From contig DATFXR010000722.1 in assembly GCA_035315685.1 (NCBI GenBank), positions 1-6,351 on the forward strand: DNA of 6,351 nucleotides, written 5' to 3'. Position 1 is the stretch's first letter; every line of letters begins with the position of its first letter. Shown here one piece after another: positions 1-4,965 of the stretch. Under the pieces are notes generated by a model. The model saw only the letters and a program-made list of their open reading frames with translations. It was not told where the DNA came from and did not search any database. The stretch is from QHWK01 sp035315685 (GTDB taxonomy: Bacteria; Acidobacteriota; Vicinamibacteria; Vicinamibacterales; CAVVIG01). The translations under genes were made by a program, and so were the position numbers.

Positions 1-77
1 CGCTGCCGCCGGAGTATCCTGCCGACAAGGCGTTCTTCACCGTCACGTTCTTCTACAACGAGACACCGCCGCGGTGA
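1..77 (+). CDS. C-terminal end of a TonB/TolA-like energy-transducer protein (partial)
   Basis: Only the last 24 codons lie in the window, read from base 3 and ending at TGA 75-77. The visible residues include LPPEYPADKAFFTVTFFYNE. The pattern of a Leu-Pro-Pro-x-Tyr-Pro turn followed by an alternating hydrophobic beta-strand and a short polar tail resembles the end of TonB/TolA C-terminal domains. Those domains sit in the periplasm and contact outer-membrane receptors or Tol-Pal partners. Codon third positions are mostly G or C, which supports this frame over the other two, both also open here. The family assignment rests on a short tail and is tentative. The stop codon overlaps the GTG start of the next small gene. 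Confidence 0.6.
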   Translation, partial: LPPEYPADKAFFTVTFFYNETPPR

Positions 78-151
78 CGCGCAGCCAGCAACTCGGTCTC
101 CTGATCCTGGCCGCCGCGTTCGTGGTCTACGTGATCGCGCGTGTCGGGTGA
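74..151 (+). CDS. Predicted 25-residue single-span membrane protein
   Basis: This small reading frame starts at GTG 74-76, overlapping the TGA of the upstream gene as GTGA, the usual arrangement for translational coupling. It ends at TGA 149-151. The product has a short polar N-terminus (MTRSQQ), then an uninterrupted hydrophobic stretch from about residue 7 to 22 (LGLLILAAAFVVYVIA), then Arg-Val-Gly. This is a clear single transmembrane helix with almost nothing outside the membrane. I do not recognise a family. Its coupling to a TonB/TolA-like gene suggests a role near an inner-membrane energy-transducer complex, but that is inference. The frame is also open upstream to the window edge, so the start depends on the upstream frame being the true one there. 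Confidence 0.5.
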   Translation: MTRSQQLGLLILAAAFVVYVIARVG

Positions 152-159
152 CGGGGAAA

Positions 160-189
160 GCAACCGCAGAGACCGCAGAAAACGCAGAG
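160..189 (+). repeat. CGCAGAG-rich interspersed repeat segment, left arm of an inverted pair
   Basis: The segment begins GCAACCGCAGAGACCGCAGA and repeats a CGCAGA motif about every 9-10 bases. Its reverse complement recurs imperfectly at 560-580 (CTCTGCGT, then CCGCGGTTGC). A shorter relative, GCAACCGCGG, sits at 215-224 and has exact reverse complements at 395-404, 483-492 and 571-580. The gap before miaA is therefore bounded by inverted copies of one motif. This could be a miniature mobile element or a fold-back repeat. No transposase is present. Confidence 0.55.
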
Positions 190-234
190 GCAATCGTTTT
201 TTCTTATCAACACAGCAACCGCGGGCAGTCGATG

Positions 235-252
235 GTCCGGCTGAAGCCGGAC
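235..252 (+). repeat. Small palindromic stem-loop with GGCTGAAGCC core
   Basis: GTCCGGCT at 235-242 and AGCCGGAC at 245-252 are perfect reverse complements separated by GA, giving an 8-bp stem. The core GGCTGAAGCC is the reverse complement of GGCTTCAGCC found in the second stem-loop at 4265-4282. Two copies of one core, both intergenic and in opposite orientations, suggest a REP-like dispersed palindrome. It is not followed by a T-run, so it is not a standard terminator. Confidence 0.6.
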
Positions 253-255
253 ACT

Positions 256-605
256 ACGGCTAACGCGAAGTGCAGCGTGAGAGCGCTAACGATCTGTGCG
301 CGCTCTGCGGCTCCTGCGTTCCCCGCGATCCGATCGCAGCCTGACAGCGAACACGAATGCAGCGTGACAGCCGAGACAATATTCGGCGCGGGCTCCGCGG
401 TTGCTTTTCAGTCGCAGCGTGACAGTAAGAGTGAGAATGCCGCGTGACACCAGAGAAGAGTATTCGGCGCGCTCTGGGGGCTCCGCGGTTGCTTTTCAGT
501 CGCAGCGTGACAGTAAAAGCGAGAATGCCGCGTGACATCAGAGCAGCGTATTCTGCGCGCTCTGCGTCCTCCGCGGTTGCTTCTCCGCGAGTGCAGCGTG
601 ACAGC
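256..605 (+). repeat. Degenerate 88-bp tandem repeat array upstream of miaA
   Basis: The best copies are 393-480 and 481-568. They have an exact 88-bp period and about 79 of 88 identical positions. A third, truncated copy starts at 569 and carries a 3-bp insertion. Degraded copies lie upstream, roughly 272-335 and 336-392. The motif GCAGCGTGACAG appears at 359, 414, 502 and 593, with variants at 272 and 336. Each unit also contains an internal half-repeat (GCCGCGTGACA). The array stops about 8 bases before the miaA start, so it supplies most of the sequence immediately upstream of that gene. The short open frames crossing it show no protein family and are repeat-derived. Apart from this array and the stem-loop at 235-252, I see nothing in 152-613. 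Confidence 0.75.
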
Positions 606-613
606 GTGCGACG

Positions 614-1552
614 GTGAAGAGAGCTAAAGCGGTCGCAGTAGTGGGCCCGACCGCGACCGGCAAGAGCGCGCTCGCGCTCGTCATTGCCGAACGATTCGAC
701 GGCGAAGTCGTCAACTGCGACTCGACCGCCGTCTACCGCGGGTTCGACATCGGCACCGACAAGATCGCTGCGGCCGATCGGCGTGGCATTCCGCATCATC
801 TGATCGATATCGTCGAACCGACGGTCGAGTACACGGCGGCACAGTTCGCGCGCGACGCGGCCGCCGTGATCCGCGACGTTCATGCGCGCGGCAGGCTGCC
901 CATCCTGGCCGGCGGCACCGGGTTCTATTTCCGCGCGCTGACCAGAGGGCTGTTTCCCGGACCTGGCGCCGACGCGACGCTGCGCGCGCGGCTCGAGGCG
1001 ATTGCCGGGCGGCGTGGCGTCACTTTCCTGCACCGGATGCTGCGGAGGGTGGATCCCGCATCGGCGCTGCGCATCCAACCGCGCGATCGGAAGCGGCTGG
1101 TGCGGGCGCTCGAGGTGTTCTTCCTCACCGGACGTCCCCTGACGGCGCATTTCGCCGACACCGTGTCTCCGATTGCCGACATCGAGGTGCTCGCCGTCGC
1201 TTTGCGGCTGCCTGCCGCGCAGATCTCCGAGCGTGTCACCCGGCGTGTTGACGAGCAGTTCGAGCGCGGGTTGCTCCACGAGATCCGAGGGCTGCTCGCC
1301 CGCGGCGTGCCGGAGACGGCGCGGCCGTTCGGCGGCCTCGTCTATCGACAGGCGCTCGAGCATCTGCACGGCGTCCGGGACGAGCGGGCGACCCGCGAGC
1401 TGATCGTGCAGGAGAACCGCCGCTACGCGCGCCGACAGTTGATCTGGTTCCGCAAAGAACCTAATCTAAACTGGTTCGATGGCCCTGGTGAATCGGCCCC
1501 GACCGTGATGGCCGTGATGCGTCTGGTTGATGATTATGTCTCCCGCCTCTGA
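614..1552 (+). CDS. miaA: tRNA dimethylallyltransferase (tRNA delta(2)-isopentenylpyrophosphate transferase)
   Basis: This cytosolic enzyme transfers the dimethylallyl group of DMAPP to N6 of adenosine 37 in tRNAs reading U-starting codons, the first step to i6A/ms2i6A. The 312-residue product has a P-loop GPTATGKS at residues 11-18 and the substrate-binding segment DSTAVYRGFDIGT at 36-48. It also has GGTGFYFRAL at 100-109, DRKRLVRALEVFFLTGRP near the middle, and QENRRYARRQLIWFR at 266-280. Length and motif order match the family. GTG 614 is the start because an in-frame TGA at 599-601 closes the frame upstream and the P-loop then falls at the usual position. No strong Shine-Dalgarno sequence precedes it, and the region immediately upstream is the 88-bp repeat array. 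Its 3' end overlaps hfq, a common pairing that suggests co-transcription. Confidence 0.95.
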   Translation: MKRAKAVAVVGPTATGKSALALVIAERFDGEVVNCDSTAVYRGFDIGTDKIAAADRRGIPHHLIDIVEPTVEYTAAQFARDAAAVIRDVHARGRLPILAGGTGFYFRALTRGLFPGPGADATLRARLEAIAGRRGVTFLHRMLRRVDPASALRIQPRDRKRLVRALEVFFLTGRPLTAHFADTVSPIADIEVLAVALRLPAAQISERVTRRVDEQFERGLLHEIRGLLARGVPETARPFGGLVYRQALEHLHGVRDERATRELIVQENRRYARRQLIWFRKEPNLNWFDGPGESAPTVMAVMRLVDDYVSRL

Positions 1553-1787
1553 TACCAAAACCTCACAACCGAACATTCAGGACGTCTTCCTCAATTATGT
1601 TCGCCGCGAGAAGCTCATCGTCACGATCCGGATGATGGACGGCAGCGAGCTCGAAGGGCGCATCAAGAACTTCGATCGCTTCGCGCTGGTGCTCGATCAG
1701 GCGGGGACCGACCACATGATCTTCAAGCACGCGATCGCCGCGATCAAGACGCCGAAAGCGGTGTCCAATTACTTCTCGCACCAGTAG
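1530..1787 (+). CDS. hfq: RNA-binding chaperone Hfq (Sm-like)
   Basis: Hfq forms a hexameric ring that pairs small RNAs with mRNAs. From ATG 1530 the product is 85 residues. ATG 1536 is an equally plausible start and TTG 1527 a weaker one. The Sm1 region (residues about 16-56) contains NIQDVFLNYVRREK and GRIKNFDRFALVL. Sm2 contains FKHAIAAIKTP (65-75), with Phe in place of the usual Tyr of YKHA. Proximal-face residues Gln17, Asp18, Phe51, Lys66 and His67 and the rim pair Arg25-Arg26 are kept. The E. coli distal-face residues Tyr25 and Lys31 align with Arg34 and Glu40. The C-terminal tail is short (VSNYFSHQ) and not acidic. The start overlaps the end of miaA by about 23 bases, which implies translational coupling. 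Confidence 0.94.
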   Translation: MIMSPASDTKTSQPNIQDVFLNYVRREKLIVTIRMMDGSELEGRIKNFDRFALVLDQAGTDHMIFKHAIAAIKTPKAVSNYFSHQ

Positions 1788-1815
1788 CCCGTCGTTCCGG
1801 CGCGCGATCGTCATC

Positions 1816-2970
1816 GTGATGGACAGCGTCGGTATCGGCGAGCTGCCGGACGCCGCCGCGTACGGCGATCAGGGCAGCGACACGGTCGGCAACATCGCCA
1901 GGCGTGTTCCGCTCCACCTGCCCACGCTGCGCAGCCTCGGCTTTGCGAGGGTCGCGCACCTCGACGGCCCCCGAATCCCGAGTCCCGAATCCCGAATCCC
2001 GCTTGGCGCGGTAGGACGGATGGCGGAGGCGTCGGCGGGCAAGGACTCGGTGACCGGACACTGGGAGATGATGGGCGTCGTCCTCGACCGCCCGTTTCCG
2101 ACTTTTCCCAAGGGGTTCTCGCCGGAGATCATCGCCGAATTCGCGCGACGCACCGGGCGCAGCGTCCTCGGCAACAAGGCGGCGTCGGGCACCGTCATCA
2201 TCGACGAGCTCGGGCCCGAGCACATGCGGACGGGCGCGCTGATCGTCTACACGTCAGCGGACAGCGTGTTCCAAATCGCCGCGCACGAGTCGGTGGTGTC
2301 GGTCGCCGAGCTCTACCGCGCGTGCGAGATCGCCTACGAGCTGGTTGCCGAGGGCCTCGGCGTCGGACGCGTCATCGCGCGCCCGTTCGTCGGTTCACCG
2401 GGCCACTTCACGCGGACGGCGCACCGCAAGGACTTCGCCCTGCCGCCTCGCGGCGACACACTGCTCGATCGCGTCAAGGCGGCGTCGCTGCCAGTCGTCG
2501 CGATCGGCAAGATCGAAGACCTGTTCGCGGGCCGCGGCATCACCCACGCCTATCACACGGCCAGCGACGATGACGGGATGGACCGGGTGGAGGAGCAGAT
2601 GGCGACGGTCGATCGCGGGCTGATCTTCGCCAACCTCGTCGACTTCGACACGCAGTTCGGCCATCGCAACGACGTCGAAGGGTACGCTGACAACCTCGAG
2701 CGCTTCGACGCACGGCTCGCGCGGGTGCTGCCGCGGCTCCGTGCCGACGACCTCCTGGTCGTCACCGCCGATCACGGCAACGATCCGACGACGGCGAGCA
2801 CCGACCATGCGCGCGAGTACGTGCCGGTGATGGCTGCGGGCGCTCGCGTGCGCGCCGGTGCGGATCTCGGGACTCGCCCGACGTTCGCGGATCTCGGTCA
2901 GACGCTCGCCGAACTATTCGGCGTGGAGCGGCTGGCGAGCGGCACCAGCTTCCTCGGGGAGATGACGTAG
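1816..2970 (+). CDS. deoB: Phosphopentomutase
   Basis: DeoB interconverts (deoxy)ribose 1-phosphate and 5-phosphate in nucleoside salvage. It is an alkaline-phosphatase superfamily enzyme with two Mn ions. From GTG 1816 it has 384 residues, including VGIGELPDA, SAGKDSVTGHWEMMG (73-87), SADSVFQIAAHE, ARPFVGSPGHFTRT, LVDFDTQFGHR (D276, D278, H283), TADHGND (D319, H320) and TDHAREYVP (H331). All metal-ligand motifs are present. The phospho-acceptor, Thr85 in Bacillus cereus, is Ser78 here. The start is uncertain. The conserved beta-strand FRRAIVIV before MDSVGIGE is encoded upstream (1795-1818), yet that frame has no ATG, GTG, TTG or CTG between the stop at 1717 and GTG 1816. The true start is therefore probably a rare codon further upstream, overlapping or abutting the end of hfq. 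A 7-bp repeat lies in frame at residues about 52-62. Confidence 0.93.
   Translation: MMDSVGIGELPDAAAYGDQGSDTVGNIARRVPLHLPTLRSLGFARVAHLDGPRIPSPESRIPLGAVGRMAEASAGKDSVTGHWEMMGVVLDRPFPTFPKGFSPEIIAEFARRTGRSVLGNKAASGTVIIDELGPEHMRTGALIVYTSADSVFQIAAHESVVSVAELYRACEIAYELVAEGLGVGRVIARPFVGSPGHFTRTAHRKDFALPPRGDTLLDRVKAASLPVVAIGKIEDLFAGRGITHAYHTASDDDGMDRVEEQMATVDRGLIFANLVDFDTQFGHRNDVEGYADNLERFDARLARVLPRLRADDLLVVTADHGNDPTTASTDHAREYVPVMAAGARVRAGADLGTRPTFADLGQTLAELFGVERLASGTSFLGEMT
1970..2001 (+). repeat. In-frame heptanucleotide repeat (CCCGAAT) inside deoB
   Basis: Four consecutive heptads, CCCGAAT, CCCGAGT, CCCGAAT and CCCGAAT, run from 1970 to 1997, followed by a partial CCCG. They encode PRIPSPESRIP in the loop before the conserved LGAVGRMAEASAGKD block. 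Compared from memory with Bacillus cereus phosphopentomutase, this segment is about four residues longer and unlike the usual loop. The frame is kept on both sides. This is the same 7-bp periodicity as the intergenic arrays further downstream. Confidence 0.8.
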
Positions 2971-2975
2971 GGGGA

Positions 2976-3048
2976 GATTTCCACAGGGGGTCGGGAATCG
3001 TTTTTTCGAGGAGCCGGCAAAAACGATTCCCGACCCCCTGTGGAAATC
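2976..3048 (+). repeat. 30-bp perfect inverted repeat between deoB and the dGTPase-like gene
   Basis: Bases 2976-3005 and 3019-3048 are exact reverse complements, separated by a 13-base loop (3006-3018). The arms carry CCACAGGGGGTCGGGAATCG and its complement. The palindrome starts five bases after the deoB stop. It could form a strong hairpin in the RNA of either strand and may shield or stop transcripts between the genes. There is no T-run after the stem, so it is not a classical intrinsic terminator. Its perfection suggests recent insertion or active correction of a dispersed palindrome. Confidence 0.85.
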
Positions 3049-3067
3049 CCGACCCTTGTGGAAATCC
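3031..3067 (+). repeat. Short direct repeat of the palindrome's outer arm
   Basis: CGACCCCCTGTGGAAATCC at 3031-3049 is followed directly by CGACCCTTGTGGAAATCC at 3050-3067, 19 and 18 bases long with only small differences. The extra copy has no matching partner on the left side of the palindrome. It may be a slippage duplication of the right arm or the remnant of a second unit. Confidence 0.7.
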
Positions 3068-3088
3068 GACGCACGGTGACCCGTCGCC

Positions 3089-4126
3089 ATGACGCTTCGA
3101 CAGCAACTCGAGCAGCGCGAGCGTGACATCCTGGCGCCGCAGGCGGCCAAGAGCGCCGATTCGCGCGGCCGGCTGCGCGCCGAGGCCGAAGACGACGTGC
3201 GTCCGGCATTTCAGCGCGATCGCGATCGCATCATCCACTGCAAGGCGTTCCGGCGTCTCAAGCACAAGACGCAGGTGTTCTTCGCGCCGGCCGGCGATCA
3301 CTACCGGACGCGCCTCACGCACACGCTCGAGGTCTCGCAGATCGCGCGCACGATCGCCAAGGTGCTGCGGCTCCACGAGGAGTTGACCGAAGCGATCGCG
3401 CTCGGTCACGACCTCGGGCACACGCCGTTCGGCCACGCCGGCGAGCGTGTCATCGACGCGCTGATGCCGGGCGGCTTCAACCACTACGAGCAAAGCCTGC
3501 GCATCGTCGATCGCCTCGAGAACAACGGCCAGGGACTGAATCTGTCATGGGAGGTGCGCGACGGAATTGCGAAGCACTCGAAGGGGAAGTCCGGGGCGCC
3601 GGTCGGCATGCCGCCCGAGCTGAGGTCGAGCACGATCGAAGGTCAGATCATGCGCGTCGCCGATCTGATTGCGTACGTCAATCACGACATCGACGATGCA
3701 ACGCGCGCCGGCCTGCTGCGCCCCGACGATCTGCCGCGCCATCCCGTCGATGCCCTGGGTGCCTCCTCGTCGGCGCGGATCGGCACGCTGGTGAGGGACG
3801 TCGTCACGGAAACGCTTGGCGGCGGCCTCACCGAGATTCGCATGAGCGACGCCGTCCTGAAGGCGGTGCTCGAGCTGCGCGCGTTTCTCTTCGACGCTGT
3901 CTACGAGAACACGATTGCGACTGCGGAGTTCAGGAAGGCGTCCGGTATCCTGAGCGGCCTGTGGGAGAAGGTCCGCGAGAGCCCGCACGAGTTCCTCGAC
4001 CAGCGCACGATCGACACCGAGGGCCTCGACGCCGCCACACGGGACTTCATCGCCGGGATGACCGACCGTTACGCGATCAGCCTGTACGAGCAGCTGTTCA
4101 TCCCGAAGCCGTGGGCGATCGACTGA
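3089..4126 (+). CDS. dgt: Type 2 deoxyguanosinetriphosphate triphosphohydrolase-like HD protein
   Basis: Enzymes of this family hydrolyse dNTPs to the deoxynucleoside plus triphosphate and help set dNTP pools. The 345-residue product has the family N-terminal IIHCKAFRRLKHKTQVFFAP (48-67) and then RTRLTHTLEVSQIARTIA (73-90). The HD core is GHDLGHTPFGHAGE (106-119), followed by FNHYEQSLRIVDRLE (130-144) and MRVADLIAYVNHDIDDA (188-204). Predicted metal ligands are His78, His107, Asp108 and Asp192. All are present, so the enzyme should be active, although substrate preference cannot be read from sequence. Length fits the shorter type 2 subfamily. ATG 3089 is preceded by GGTGA at 3075-3079 at a workable distance. 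It follows deoB after the large inverted repeat. Both genes concern deoxynucleosides, but co-regulation is only a guess. Confidence 0.9.
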   Translation: MTLRQQLEQRERDILAPQAAKSADSRGRLRAEAEDDVRPAFQRDRDRIIHCKAFRRLKHKTQVFFAPAGDHYRTRLTHTLEVSQIARTIAKVLRLHEELTEAIALGHDLGHTPFGHAGERVIDALMPGGFNHYEQSLRIVDRLENNGQGLNLSWEVRDGIAKHSKGKSGAPVGMPPELRSSTIEGQIMRVADLIAYVNHDIDDATRAGLLRPDDLPRHPVDALGASSSARIGTLVRDVVTETLGGGLTEIRMSDAVLKAVLELRAFLFDAVYENTIATAEFRKASGILSGLWEKVRESPHEFLDQRTIDTEGLDAATRDFIAGMTDRYAISLYEQLFIPKPWAID

Positions 4127-4130
4127 CGGC

Positions 4131-4240
4131 GTTCAGAGTTCAGGGTTCAGGGTTCAGGGTTCGGGGTTCTCGTTCGGAGTTCTTGGAGAACCCCAGAACC
4201 CTGAACGTGAACCAGAACCCTGAACGCTGAACCTCTGACC
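4131..4240 (+). repeat. GTTCAGG/CCCTGAA heptad array forming a long hairpin
   Basis: The left side repeats GGTTCAG in 7-bp steps (4131-4171) and the right side carries the complementary CCCTGAAC units (4186-4230). Bases 4152-4171 pair with 4186-4206 as a 20-bp stem with a single bulged A at 4195 and a 14-base loop. The array begins only a few bases after the stop of the dGTPase-like gene. No T-run follows the stem. The gap 4127-4338 holds this array, two small GC-rich stem-loops and a possible promoter. Confidence 0.85.
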
Positions 4241-4264
4241 GCCGAACCCGAGGCGCCTCGGTCG

Positions 4265-4282
4265 CGCGGGCTTCAGCCCGCG
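4265..4282 (+). repeat. Small palindromic stem-loop with GGCTTCAGCC core
   Basis: CGCGGGCT (4265-4272) and AGCCCGCG (4275-4282) form an 8-bp stem around TC. The core GGCTTCAGCC is the exact reverse complement of the core at 239-248, so the two elements look like members of one dispersed palindrome family in opposite orientations. Confidence 0.6.
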
Positions 4283-4290
4283 GTCGCCAA

Positions 4291-4310
4291 GCCGGGCCCT
4301 AGCCCCCGGC
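4291..4310 (+). repeat. GC-rich stem-loop
   Basis: GCCGGG (4291-4296) pairs with CCCGGC (4305-4310) across an 8-base spacer. It follows the stem-loop at 4265-4282 within ten bases. The two may form a paired unit like a bacterial interspersed mosaic element. It lies shortly upstream of the possible promoter for the DUF177 gene. Confidence 0.4.
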
Positions 4311-4323
4311 CACCTCTGCAAGG

Positions 4324-4329
4324 TATATT
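4324..4329 (+). promoter_or_regulatory. Possible -10 box just upstream of the DUF177 gene
   Basis: TATATT lies nine bases before ATG 4339 in otherwise GC-rich DNA. If used by a housekeeping sigma factor, transcription would begin around 4335-4338, giving an mRNA with little or no leader. No convincing -35 box is seen. The sequence GAGAGG at 4330-4335 could instead be a Shine-Dalgarno site only three bases from the ATG, which is closer than usual. Confidence 0.3.
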
Positions 4330-4338
4330 GAGAGGTTC

Positions 4339-4860
4339 ATGCTTGCTCTGGACCTGAACAAGATCCGGACGGCGCAGGAGCGTTTCGAGCGGGTGTATCA
4401 GCCCAATCGGCTCCCGGCGGACGACGATTTGCGGATCGTGGCGCCGGTGTCGCTGGCGTTCGACATATTCAAGGACAAGCAGCAGTTTCGTCTGGTGGGC
4501 GAGGTGAAGACGACGCTGGAGCTGGCGTGCAGCCGGTGTCTGGAGGCGTTTTCCATGCCGGTGGATCAGGCGTTCGACCTCCGCTACCAGCCGCACGCGC
4601 ACAACACCGGCGAGGGCGAGCGCGAGATCGAAGAGGACGACCTGACGACCGCGTTCTACGAGAACGACGAGATCGACCTCGGTCAACTGATGCGCGAGCA
4701 GTTCTACCTCGCGCTGCCGATGAAACCGCTGTGCACCGCGGCGTGCGAGGGTTTGTGCCCGGTCTGCGGCAAGAACCTCAATCGCGAGTCGTGCCAGTGC
4801 CGGCGGACGTGGGATGATCCTCGGATGGCCGCGCTGCGTGAACTGAGAGAGCGCAATTAA
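4339..4860 (+). CDS. DUF177 (YceD-type) protein linked to 23S rRNA/ribosome biogenesis
   Basis: The 173-residue product matches the DUF177/YceD family, whose bacterial members are encoded next to rpmF and have been linked to 23S rRNA accumulation. The N-terminal half is beta-rich with a Cys pair in LACSRCLEAF (C64, C67). It is followed by an acidic stretch (GEGEREIEEDD) and the typical DEIDLGQLMREQFYLALPMKPLC region. The C-terminal half holds C132, C136, C140, C143, C152 and C154, including CEGLCPVCGKNLN, likely a metal-binding cluster. ATG 4339 is the first in-frame start with a plausible ribosome-binding context. The stop TAA 4858-4860 lies inside an AT-rich heptad repeat. Position directly before rpmF supports the family call. 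The biochemical activity is unknown. Confidence 0.9.
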   Translation: MLALDLNKIRTAQERFERVYQPNRLPADDDLRIVAPVSLAFDIFKDKQQFRLVGEVKTTLELACSRCLEAFSMPVDQAFDLRYQPHAHNTGEGEREIEEDDLTTAFYENDEIDLGQLMREQFYLALPMKPLCTAACEGLCPVCGKNLNRESCQCRRTWDDPRMAALRELRERN

Positions 4861-4880
4861 GAATTAGGAATTAAGAATTC
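4856..4880 (+). repeat. AT-rich heptad repeat (ATTARGA) overlapping the DUF177 stop codon
   Basis: ATTAAGA, ATTAGGA and ATTAAGA run head to tail from 4856 to 4876, followed by ATTC. The first unit includes the TAA stop codon at 4858-4860. The block is strikingly AT-rich in a GC-rich region and shares only the 7-bp period, not the sequence, with neighbouring arrays. Confidence 0.75.
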
Positions 4881-4887
4881 GTCGCGG

Positions 4888-4955
4888 GGACCTGGAACCG
4901 AGAACCAAGAACCTAGAACCTTGAAGGCTAGAACCTTAGAACTCTAGAACCTCGA
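4888..4955 (+). repeat. GAACCTA heptad/octad repeat upstream of rpmF
   Basis: Units GGACCTG, GAACCGA, GAACCAA, GAACCTA and GAACCTT have a 7-bp period (4888-4922). They are followed by 8-bp units GAAGGCTA, GAACCTTA and GAACTCTA, and a final 9-bp unit ending at 4955. The array ends ten bases before the rpmF ATG, so most of the rpmF leader is repeat. The shift from 7 to 8 bp shows unit-length drift. Confidence 0.8.
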
Positions 4956-4965
4956 GATTGCGATC

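Noticed and set aside
148..447. 99-codon plus-strand open frame in the gap before miaA
   Set aside because: It runs through the interspersed and tandem repeats, has no recognisable domain, and its residues mirror the repeat units.
256..605. CRISPR array
   Set aside because: Units are contiguous 88-bp tandem copies without alternating repeats and unique spacers, and no cas genes are present.
260..1369. Long minus-strand open frame (369 codons) opposite miaA
   Set aside because: It is antisense to a clearly recognised MiaA and its C-terminal part translates the 88-bp repeats. The composition is Arg-rich as expected of a shadow frame in GC-rich DNA.
1720..1816. Programmed frameshift producing an Hfq-DeoB fusion
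   Set aside because: The deoB frame is open through the end of hfq, but I see no convincing slippery sequence and Hfq ends normally. It is kept only as one option under the deoB start finding.
2976..3048. Classical intrinsic terminator after deoB
   Set aside because: The T-run lies at the loop side of the left arm, not after the stem, so the structure does not fit a standard terminator even though it may still affect transcription.
2762..3493. Minus-strand open frame across the deoB-dgt junction
   Set aside because: It spans the inverted repeat and lies antisense to two recognised genes; no family motifs are seen.
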